A stretch of DNA of 11,081 nt. Origin: Chloroflexota bacterium (lineage in GTDB: Bacteria; Chloroflexota; Limnocylindria; Limnocylindrales; CSP1-4). The position numbers were made by a program, and so were the translations under genes. Shown piece after piece: positions 1 to 5,759 of this stretch (position 1 is its first letter; each line of letters starts with the position of its first letter). Where the stretch lies: positions 1 through 11,081 of the forward strand of contig JAOUEG010000038.1 of assembly GCA_029858845.1 (NCBI GenBank), given 5' to 3'. The notes beneath the pieces are model-generated. The model was not told where the DNA came from and ran no database searches. It saw only the letters and a list, made by a program, of their open reading frames with translations.

Positions 1-60
1 TATGGCCTTCTCTGTGGCGATGCTCGCGGTGGACAGGATCCCCCAGCGCAGGACGTTCAT
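1..60 (-). CDS. Gfo/Idh/MocA-family oxidoreductase, N-terminal fragment (runs off the left edge)
   Basis: Only the first 20 codons are in the window. They begin at an ATG (60-58) and read MNVLRWGILSTASIA..., the typical opening of Gfo/Idh/MocA NAD(P)-dependent oxidoreductases: a first beta strand running into a glycine turn, here WGILSTASIA. Family members oxidise or reduce sugars, inositols and related polyols; some are D-xylose or glucose dehydrogenases. The start lies 7 bp after the stop codon of the upstream SDR gene on the same strand, so the two are very probably one operon. The substrate cannot be told from this fragment. The Rossmann glycine motif is only partly visible and slightly atypical (S at the second variable position), which is common in this family. 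The family call rests on a short but characteristic stretch. Confidence 0.7.
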   Translation of the reverse strand, partial: MNVLRWGILSTASIATEKAI

Positions 61-67
61 GGCCGGC

Positions 68-775
68 TCAGCCCCACGACGTTTCGGTGACCGGCCGGAA
101 CGCGACTTCGAGGATCCGGTGCGTGCGCGGGCGGGTGAGCACGAACATGACGGTCTCGGCCACGTCCTCGGGCTTCATCATCCCGGCCAGCGCGGGCATC
201 TCCGGCGTCCGGCCGCGGCCCATCGCGAAGTCGGTGGCAACCCCACCAGGGCAGACATTGGTGCAGCGGACACCCTGCTCGCGGAGCTCGTGGTCAAGCG
301 CCCGCGTGAGGCCGACCTGGGCGAACTTCGACGAGCAGTAGACCGCCTCCAGGGGCAGTCCCCGTCGCCCGGCTTCACTGGCGATCATGACCAGCTCCGC
401 GGCGTCGCTCTTGACCAGGTGGGGGAGCGCGGCACGGACCGAATAGATCGCGCCCTTCACGTTGACGTCGATCATCTCTTCGAGGGCCTCCGCGGGCAGG
501 TCCAGGAACGGCCCGTAGGCGCCGACCCCCGCGTTCACGATGAGGATGTCGAGCCGCCCGAACCGCTCGACGGTGGCCGTGACGATCGACTCCAGCGACT
601 TCGGATCGCGCACGTCCGTCGGCTGCGCCACGCTGCCGGCGATGCCCAGATCGTCCCCACTGCGAGAGGCAAGCGCAAGCTGGACGCCAGCGGCATCCAG
701 CGATCGTGCGACGGCCGCGCCGATCCCGCGGCTTGCCCCGGTCACGAGGGCCACCCGGCTATGCAGATCGTTCAT
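68..775 (-). CDS. Classical short-chain dehydrogenase/reductase (SDR)
   Basis: This encodes a 235-residue cytosolic NAD(P)-dependent oxidoreductase of the classical SDR family, whose usual length is about 250. The cofactor motif TGASRGIG is at residues 12-19, an acidic residue (D54) follows beta-3, and NAG is at 81-83. The catalytic triad is S133, Y146 and K150 (YCSSK), followed by the PGG turn at 176-178. The ATG at 775 is chosen because GGAGGAG lies about 6 bases upstream and the Rossmann fold starts at once; the open frame extends further upstream only as non-homologous sequence. The gene is the first of a two-gene operon with the Gfo/Idh/MocA-type gene 7 bp downstream, and is divergent from xylR across 155 bp. 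Substrate is unknown. A sugar or polyol substrate is an inference from the neighbours; generic 3-oxoacyl-ACP reductase-like activity is the alternative. Confidence 0.9.
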   Translation of the reverse strand: MNDLHSRVALVTGASRGIGAAVARSLDAAGVQLALASRSGDDLGIAGSVAQPTDVRDPKSLESIVTATVERFGRLDILIVNAGVGAYGPFLDLPAEALEEMIDVNVKGAIYSVRAALPHLVKSDAAELVMIASEAGRRGLPLEAVYCSSKFAQVGLTRALDHELREQGVRCTNVCPGGVATDFAMGRGRTPEMPALAGMMKPEDVAETVMFVLTRPRTHRILEVAFRPVTETSWG

Positions 776-843
776 CGTCCGCTCCTCCGCTGGGCCGGAT
801 GGCCTGTTCGTTGCCGTGGCGTGCCGGCCGCGCGCCTCAGCTG

Positions 844-860
844 GCACCGCATGGCGGTGC
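844..860. promoter_or_regulatory. 17-bp perfect inverted repeat upstream of the xylR promoter
   Basis: GCACCGC and GCGGTGC flank a 3-base centre (ATG). The repeat sits 6 bp before the putative -35 hexamer of xylR and within the likely leader or promoter of the divergent SDR gene. It could be an operator for a dimeric regulator. Read as RNA on the minus strand it would also form a tight hairpin. No binding protein can be assigned. Confidence 0.4.
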
Positions 861-866
861 GATGGC

Positions 867-893
867 TTGACACGGTGGTGTCCTTGGTAGAGT
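867..893 (+). promoter_or_regulatory. Putative sigma-70-type promoter of xylR
   Basis: A perfect TTGACA (-35, 867-872) is followed after 15 bp by TAGAGT (888-893), which matches TATAAT at 4 of 6 positions. The spacer is shorter than the ideal 17 bp. Initiation would fall near 900, just before the TTTG-N13-CAAA dyad and about 30 bp before the xylR start. A small inverted repeat, GACAC-N4-GTGTC (869-882), overlaps the -35 and could bind a repressor. The call rests on the -35 match and its position. Confidence 0.4.
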
Positions 894-905
894 CTCGCAC
901 AATCA

Positions 906-926
906 TTTGGAAGAGAGGAACACAAA
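906..926. promoter_or_regulatory. Putative XylR (ROK) operator, copy 1, at xylR
   Basis: The dyad TTTG (906-909), 13 bases, CAAA (923-926) has a central GAGAG (913-917). The 21-bp site matches the one before xylA (8657-8677) at 16 of 21 positions, and the next two bases (CC) are the same in both. ROK repressors bind such A/T-ended dyads. The site begins just downstream of the predicted start of transcription and overlaps the xylR ribosome-binding region, which suits autorepression. It may also control the divergent SDR gene 130 bp away. Confidence 0.6.
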
Positions 927-930
927 CCAC

Positions 931-2163
931 GTGACCCTCGGTCGGGACGAGCTCGGACATCGCAGTGAGACGGTTCGGCGCGCCAACCTGAGCGCGATCG
1001 TCCGTGCGTTGCACGAAGATGGCCCGCTGTCGCGATCCGATCTCGTCGGACGGACCGGCCTCACCCGCAGCGCGATCCGCGCATTGATCGGCGAATTGGC
1101 CGCCGGAGACCTCGTGCGTGAGAGCCCGGCGACCCTCGACGGGACGCCCGGCCGCCCATCTCCGCTCGTGCAGCCGGATCCCGAAGGTGCCTTCGCGCTG
1201 GCCCTCGAGATCGCCGTCGATTCCCTTGCCGCGGCGACCGTGGGACTGGGCGGACGCGTATTCGACGCGATCCGGACGGAGCTGGCCCCGGGCCGGACCG
1301 ACGTGGACGACATCGTGGCCGACCTGGCCGACCTGGCGACCTCCGTCCTGGACCGGCGTCCGTCGCCGGCCGGGCTGGCGGGCGTGGGGGTCGCCGTCGT
1401 CGGTGTCGTCCGTCGCGATGGCCTCGTGTCCATGGCGCCGAACCTCGGTTGGCGGGACGAGGCCCTCGGTGAGCGACTGGCGGGCGCGCTCGGGACGGTC
1501 GTCCCGATGGTCTTCGCGAACGAGGCAGATCTCGCCGCGCTGGCAGAGCACCGGCGCGGCGCGGCGCGCGGCGTGGACGACGTCGTCCTGGTGTGGGGAT
1601 CCGTGGGCGTGGGCGGCGGGCTGATCGTCCGTGGCGAACCACTCACCGGGGCGGCCGGCTACAGCGGTGAGGTGGGCCATCTCCCGGTCAATCCGGCCGG
1701 GGTCGCCTGTCGCTGCGGCTCGACCGGCTGCTGGGAGACGGAGGTCGGGACGGGCGCGGTCATCCGTCGCGCCGGCTACCCGGCGGAGGGCGGCCGGGAG
1801 GCCCTCGAAGCCGTACTACGCCAGGCGGAGGAGGGCTCGCCGCGGGCCATCGGCGCGCTGGCCGAGACGGGTCGCTGGCTCGGCATCGGACTGGCCGGCC
1901 TGATCAACATCCTGAATCCGCGCCTCGTGCTGATCGGCGGCCGGCTCGCGCCCACGTACCCGTTCGTTCGCGCGACGCTGGAAGCCGAACTCGACCGACG
2001 AGTCCTGCGCGCAGCGCGCCAGTTGGTGCGGGTGACCCCCGCCTCCCTCGGCCTCGATGCGCCGCTTCTTGGCGCGGCGGAACTCGCGCTCGAGCCGCTG
2101 CTCATCGACCCGGCCGCCTGGCTGCGTCCGCGCGGGGTCATGACCGAACTCGAAAGTGCCTGA
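931..2163 (+). CDS. xylR: ROK-family transcriptional repressor, probable xylose regulator XylR
   Basis: This encodes a 410-residue DNA-binding sugar-responsive regulator. A winged helix-turn-helix covers about residues 14-65 (GPLSRSDLVGRTGLTRSAIR), followed by a ROK sugar-binding/kinase-like fold. The ROK zinc site is visible as H250 with C260, C262 and C267 (CRCGSTGCWE). The kinase catalytic Asp is replaced by Glu (N197-E198-A199), and the N-terminal ATP-binding DxGGT motif is absent, so it should sense sugar without phosphorylating it, as known XylR/NagC-type repressors do. The GTG at 931 is chosen because AGAGAGGA lies about 11 bases upstream; an in-frame TTG at 907 would place the start inside the operator. 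It is divergent from the SDR gene and upstream of xylFHG on the same strand, separated by a hairpin. Matching dyads at its own promoter and at xylA suggest autorepression and control of xylAB. The xylose assignment comes from the neighbours. Confidence 0.88.
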   Translation: MTLGRDELGHRSETVRRANLSAIVRALHEDGPLSRSDLVGRTGLTRSAIRALIGELAAGDLVRESPATLDGTPGRPSPLVQPDPEGAFALALEIAVDSLAAATVGLGGRVFDAIRTELAPGRTDVDDIVADLADLATSVLDRRPSPAGLAGVGVAVVGVVRRDGLVSMAPNLGWRDEALGERLAGALGTVVPMVFANEADLAALAEHRRGAARGVDDVVLVWGSVGVGGGLIVRGEPLTGAAGYSGEVGHLPVNPAGVACRCGSTGCWETEVGTGAVIRRAGYPAEGGREALEAVLRQAEEGSPRAIGALAETGRWLGIGLAGLINILNPRLVLIGGRLAPTYPFVRATLEAELDRRVLRAARQLVRVTPASLGLDAPLLGAAELALEPLLIDPAAWLRPRGVMTELESA

Positions 2164-2202
2164 ACGCAGCCGGAGGAAGGAGGATCCGATCAGCGTCGAC
2201 CC

Positions 2203-2227
2203 CATCTCCCGGGCCCCACGGGAGGTG
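2203..2227 (+). terminator. Hairpin after xylR, possible terminator
   Basis: A 9-bp stem (2203-2211 with 2219-2227, one G-T pair) encloses a 7-base loop, 40 bp after the xylR stop codon. No T-run follows, so it is either a weak intrinsic terminator or a processing structure that limits read-through from xylR into xylFHG. Confidence 0.45.
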
Positions 2228-2240
2228 CCGGAAAGGTAGC

Positions 2241-2289
2241 CGAGAGTGTTAGCCTATTGACCGACATCGAGCCTAGCGGCGAACTCTCG
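2241..2289 (+). promoter_or_regulatory. Imperfect stem-loop in the xylF upstream region
   Basis: CGAGAGT (2241-2247) pairs perfectly with ACTCTCG (2283-2289). The stem can be extended inward with a bulge (T2249-A2282 and GCC 2252-2254 with GGC 2278-2280), leaving a loop of about 23 bases. It ends 28 bases before the AGGAGGA ribosome-binding site of xylF. It may be a leader structure or the binding dyad of a regulator. No riboswitch class was recognised, and no convincing -10/-35 pair was found in this 169-bp gap; TTGACC at 2257-2262 lacks a good -10 partner. Confidence 0.35.
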
Positions 2290-2332
2290 CTATCGAAAAT
2301 CGGGGTGGATCATCGTAGGAGGAGAGCACACC

Positions 2333-3487
2333 ATGTCCATTCGCAAGTTGGCAGCGCTCGGGTTGAGCGCCGCCTTCGTGCTGGGAGCCTGCAGCGACAG
2401 CGGCTCCAGCGCGGCGCCGAGCGGCGCGGCGGCGGCGGATTGCACCGTCGGCGTCTCGTGGAACAACTTCCAGCAGCCGCGCTGGGCCGCGGCCGACAAG
2501 CCGAACATCCAGGAGACGGTCGAAGCAGCCGGCGGCAAGTACATCGATGCCGACGCAAACCTCAGCAACGAGCAGCAGCTGACCGACATCGACAGCCTGA
2601 TCAACCAGGGCGCCAACGTCCTGATCCTGCTCGCCCAGGACACCGAGGCGGTCCTGCCAGGGGTCCAGAAGGCAAAGGACGCGGGCATCCCGGTCATCTC
2701 CTATGACCGACTCATCGAGGACACGGCCGCGCTGTACATCACGTTCGACAACGTCGCCGTCGGCGAGGCCGAGGCGAAGGCCATCCTCGAGAAGGTGCCG
2801 ACGGGCAACTACGTCCTGATCAAGGGCGACCCGGGCGATCCGAACGCCTCGACGTTCCTGCCGCAGGGCTGGGACAACGCCGGCCTTGCCGACAAGGTCG
2901 CATCCGGTGACATCACGATCCTCGGACCCGCCGAGGGGACCTTCACTGACGGGTGGAAGACCGAGACGGCCCAGAAGAACATGGAAGCGATCATCGACCA
3001 GGCCAACGCGTCCGGTCAGAAGATCGACGCGATCCTGGCCGAGAACGACAGCACGGCGCTCGGCGTCGTGGCTGCCCTCACCGCCAAGAGCTACGGCTTC
3101 CCGCCGCTCAGCGGGCAGGATGGCGACCCCGCCAACCTGAACAACGTGGCCCTGGGCAAGCAGTATGTCGATGTCTGGAAGAACGCCAACGAACTGGGCA
3201 AGGCCGCCGGCCAGTTCGCGATCGATCTGTGCAACGGCACGGCGATGAGCGATCTCTCCCTGCCCGACGGCTTCATCGACGCCTCCGTGGCGCCGGCCGC
3301 CGGGCCGGCGGTGCAGGACTTCACGACGCCCGGCGGCAACGTGGTCAAGTCCCTCATCCTCCAGCCGACGCCGATCACCGCCGAGAACCTCGACGTGGTG
3401 ATCAATGCCGGTTGGTGGGCCACCAAGGACGACATCTGCAAGGGTGTCACCGCCTCGGATCCTGGCGCGTCCGCTTGCGGTCTGTGA
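2333..3487 (+). CDS. xylF: D-xylose ABC transporter substrate-binding lipoprotein XylF
   Basis: This encodes a 384-residue extracytoplasmic sugar-binding protein of the periplasmic-binding-protein type 1 family (ribose/xylose group). A short signal peptide ends in the lipobox LGAC with C20 as the lipidated cysteine, followed by a Ser/Ala/Gly-rich tether (21-36), so it is anchored to the outer face of the membrane. XylF-like stretches are SYDRLIED (123-130), ITFDN (136-140), a TDGW segment (205-208), LAENDSTALG (235-244) and LSGQDGD (259-265), in the order seen in E. coli XylF. Cysteines C37, C300, C369 and C382 might form disulfides. The ATG at 2333 has AGGAGGA about 9 bases upstream. It is the first gene of xylFHG and is followed by a strong hairpin that should raise its mRNA level over the permease genes. 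Another pentose ligand is possible, but adjacent xylA and xylB favour xylose. Confidence 0.92.
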   Translation: MSIRKLAALGLSAAFVLGACSDSGSSAAPSGAAAADCTVGVSWNNFQQPRWAAADKPNIQETVEAAGGKYIDADANLSNEQQLTDIDSLINQGANVLILLAQDTEAVLPGVQKAKDAGIPVISYDRLIEDTAALYITFDNVAVGEAEAKAILEKVPTGNYVLIKGDPGDPNASTFLPQGWDNAGLADKVASGDITILGPAEGTFTDGWKTETAQKNMEAIIDQANASGQKIDAILAENDSTALGVVAALTAKSYGFPPLSGQDGDPANLNNVALGKQYVDVWKNANELGKAAGQFAIDLCNGTAMSDLSLPDGFIDASVAPAAGPAVQDFTTPGGNVVKSLILQPTPITAENLDVVINAGWWATKDDICKGVTASDPGASACGL

Positions 3488-3516
3488 ACACCGCCGCCTA
3501 GGCTAGCCGTACCACC

Positions 3517-3544
3517 TGCGCCCCCGGTTCACGCCGGGGGCGCA
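3517..3544 (+). terminator. Strong intercistronic hairpin between xylF and xylH
   Basis: A perfect 11-bp GC-rich stem (TGCGCCCCCGG at 3517-3527 with its complement at 3534-3544) has a 6-base loop. It lies 29 bp after the xylF stop codon and 20 bp before the xylH Shine-Dalgarno. No T-run follows. Such hairpins after binding-protein genes commonly protect the upstream mRNA from 3' decay or partly terminate, giving more binding protein than permease. Confidence 0.7.
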
Positions 3545-3578
3545 GTCGAATCGCCCGCAGGACCAGGAGGGCCACCCC

Positions 3579-4901
3579 GTGACGAATCTGGCGGAAGCGC
3601 CGAGTCAATCGGGTCAGCAACGTCCCGGCACCGTCACCTCGATCCGTCGGCTGATCGCGCAGACCGAGATCGACGTTCGGCTGTTCGGCATGCTGGTGGC
3701 CCTGGCGGTCATCCTGCTCACGTTCAACGTTCTGACCGATGGCACCTTCCTCCGGCCGACCAACATGGTCACGCTGTCCGTGCAGGCCGCAGGGATCGCG
3801 ATCATCGCGACCGGGATGGTCCTCGTCATCGTGTCCCGGAATATCGACCTGTCCGTTGGATCGCTGGTCGGCTTCGTCGCGATGTCATACGCGCTGCTGA
3901 TGACGGACTGGCTGCCCCTGCTGGGCTTGGGCCCGGACTTCCCGTTCCGCTGGGCGATCGCTCTGGCCATCGGGATCGCGATCGGCGCGGGGTTCGGCGC
4001 CCTGCAAGGGTTCATCATCGCGTATATCGGGGTTCCGTCGTTCATCGTGACCCTGGGCGGGCTGCTGTCGATCCGCGGCCTTGTCTGGTACCTCTCCAAC
4101 GGTGCCGCGATCTCGGGGATCGATCGCAACTTCCAGCTGCTTGGTGGCGGTGCGCAGGGGTCGATCGGGGGCACGCTGACGTGGGTCGCGGCGATCATCG
4201 GCTGCATCGCGATCGTTGCATTGCTGGTGAACGGTCGCCGTCAGCGACGACGGTTCGACTTCCCCGTTCGACCGATGTGGGCCGAGGTGCTGCTTGCCGG
4301 CGCCGGCTGCGTCGCGGTGCTCGGCCTGGCAGCGTTCGCCAATGCCAACCTCTGGCCGACGGGCCTGGCCAACCGGATCGCGATCGAGCAGGGCTGGGGC
4401 GAGGCGCCGGAGGGTGGGTGGCAGATCGCGACCGGCCTCCCCATCCCGATCCTGCTGGTCATCGGCGTGGGTCTCGTGATGACCTGGCTGGCCACTCGCC
4501 GACGGTTCGGCCGGTACGTCTACGCCTACGGCGGCAATCCCGACGCCGCGGAGCTGGCCGGCATCAACACCCGCCTGACGATCCTCAAGACGTACGTGGT
4601 GATGGGCATCCTGTGCTCCATCGCCGCGTCGATCTCGGCGGCGCGGCTCAACGGAGCGACCCTCGACATCGGCGTCAGCTACGAGCTGTATGTGATCGCC
4701 GCGGCCGTCATCGGCGGTACCTCCTTCAGCGGCGGCATCGGGACGATCAGCGGGGCCATCCTGGGCGCATTCGTGATGGCCTCGCTCTCCTACGGCCTGA
4801 GCTACATGGGCGTGATCTCACCTGGCCAGAACGTCGCCGCCGGGATCGTGCTCATCGCCGCGGTCGGCTTCGACACCTACAACCGCCGACGCGGCTCATG
4901 A
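3579..4901 (+). CDS. xylH: Xylose ABC transporter permease XylH
   Basis: This encodes a 440-residue integral membrane permease of the branched-chain-amino-acid/ribose/xylose type (BPD_transp_2 fold). Hydrophobic segments recur throughout, for example about 36-53, 66-86, 124-150, 200-217, 235-254, 287-305, 337-355, 370-400 and 418-430. Conserved stretches include SRNIDLSVGS (86-95), the cytoplasmic coupling loop RRFGRYVYAYGGNPDAAELA (308-327) and the glycine-rich AAVIGGTSFSGGIGTISGA (375-393). It is longer than E. coli XylH (393 residues); the extra length includes the N-terminal tail and a basic cytosolic loop (219-231) with an added helix region. The GTG at 3579 is chosen because AGGAGG lies 8 bases upstream. 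It follows xylF after a hairpin and precedes xylG by 17 bp. It should pair as a homodimer with XylG and receive xylose from XylF. Confidence 0.92.
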   Translation: MTNLAEAPSQSGQQRPGTVTSIRRLIAQTEIDVRLFGMLVALAVILLTFNVLTDGTFLRPTNMVTLSVQAAGIAIIATGMVLVIVSRNIDLSVGSLVGFVAMSYALLMTDWLPLLGLGPDFPFRWAIALAIGIAIGAGFGALQGFIIAYIGVPSFIVTLGGLLSIRGLVWYLSNGAAISGIDRNFQLLGGGAQGSIGGTLTWVAAIIGCIAIVALLVNGRRQRRRFDFPVRPMWAEVLLAGAGCVAVLGLAAFANANLWPTGLANRIAIEQGWGEAPEGGWQIATGLPIPILLVIGVGLVMTWLATRRRFGRYVYAYGGNPDAAELAGINTRLTILKTYVVMGILCSIAASISAARLNGATLDIGVSYELYVIAAAVIGGTSFSGGIGTISGAILGAFVMASLSYGLSYMGVISPGQNVAAGIVLIAAVGFDTYNRRRGS

Positions 4902-4918
4902 GCAGGGAGGGCTGACCC

Positions 4919-5713
4919 GTGACCGTCGCGGAACGCACGCCACTCGTCGAGTTGCAGCACATCAGCGTCGCCTTCGGCGGCGTCCACGCCGTGCGCGACG
5001 TCTCGATCGACCTCTACGCCGGGGAGGTCGTCGGGCTCGTGGGCGGCAACGGCGCGGGGAAGACGACGCTCATGCGCGTCCTGTCGGGCGCGCACCCTGC
5101 CGATTCCGGTGAGGTCCACGTAGACGGCAAGCGCGTCAAGATCACCAATCCGAGCGACGCCAAGCACTACAACATCGAGACGATCTATCAGACGCTCGCG
5201 CTGGCCGAGAACGTCGACGCCCCGGGCAACCTGTTCCTGGGTCGTGAACTCACGACCCGACTGGGCTCACTCGACGATTCGGCGATGGAGGCGGAAACCC
5301 GCAAGGTGATGGGCCGCCTCAACCCCAACTTCAAGAACTTCAAGCAGCCGGTCCAGTCATTGTCCGGCGGCCAGCGCCAGGGCGTCGCGATCGCGAGGGC
5401 CGTCCACTTCAACGCGAAGATCCTGATCATGGACGAACCGACGGCCGCGCTCGGCCCGGCCGAGACAGCGCAGGTCCGCAACCTCATCCGGCAGCTCAAG
5501 GACGAGGGGATCGGGATCTTCCTGATCAGTCACGACATCCACGACGTGTTCGACCTCTCGGACCGGATCGGCGTGATGTACCACGGTGAGATCGTGGACA
5601 TCGTCGAAAAGGCCACGGTGACGCCGGACGACGTCCTGGGCATGATCATCCTCGGCAAGAAGCCTGGCGAGGTCACCGACACGGACAAGGCGGCGATCGA
5701 GCTTCGAGGCTGA
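4919..5713 (+). CDS. xylG: Xylose ABC transporter ATPase XylG, single-domain form
   Basis: This encodes a 264-residue cytosolic ATPase that powers XylH. All motifs of one complete ABC domain are present: Walker A GGNGAGKTT (42-50), Q-loop Q91, signature LSGGQ (148-152), Walker B ILIMDE with E173, and the switch histidine H205 in LISHD. E. coli XylG and most sugar ATPases of this class carry two fused ABC domains (about 500 residues). Here there is one, with a clean stop, followed by the convergent xylB gene rather than a second half. It therefore resembles FrcA-type one-domain ATPases and should act as a homodimer. The GTG at 4919 has GGGAGG 8 bases upstream and lies 17 bp after xylH, so the two are one transcript. 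It is the last gene of xylFHG. Assignment to xylose comes from the operon. Confidence 0.9.
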   Translation: MTVAERTPLVELQHISVAFGGVHAVRDVSIDLYAGEVVGLVGGNGAGKTTLMRVLSGAHPADSGEVHVDGKRVKITNPSDAKHYNIETIYQTLALAENVDAPGNLFLGRELTTRLGSLDDSAMEAETRKVMGRLNPNFKNFKQPVQSLSGGQRQGVAIARAVHFNAKILIMDEPTAALGPAETAQVRNLIRQLKDEGIGIFLISHDIHDVFDLSDRIGVMYHGEIVDIVEKATVTPDDVLGMIILGKKPGEVTDTDKAAIELRG

Positions 5714-5724
5714 GGACGCCCGGG

Positions 5725-5751
5725 GCGGATCATTCGGACGGAGCGATCCGC
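5725..5751. terminator. Hairpin between convergent xylG and xylB
   Basis: GCGGATC (5725-5731) and GATCCGC (5745-5751) form a perfect 7-bp stem with a 13-base loop, in the 46-bp gap between the stop codons of the two facing operons. By symmetry it can form in either transcript and may act as a shared bidirectional terminator. There is no clear T-run on either side. Confidence 0.5.
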
Positions 5752-5759
5752 GGTCGACC

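Noticed and set aside
2..934. A 310-codon open frame on the plus strand over the left SDR gene.
   Set aside because: It is the antisense shadow of a clear SDR gene and has no family features.
772..1680. A 302-codon minus-strand open frame over xylR and its promoter.
   Set aside because: It is antisense to a clear ROK regulator, shows no domain and covers the promoter region.
2257..2300. A xylF promoter using TTGACC (2257-2262) as the -35.
   Set aside because: No acceptable -10 lies 16-18 bp downstream; the A/T-rich stretch at 2291-2300 is too far away.
2164..2332. A third XylR operator before xylF, suggested by another CGAGAG at 2241.
   Set aside because: When aligned on GAGAG, the flanking TTTG and CAAA ends are absent (GGTA and GCCT instead), so only a 5-base core is shared.
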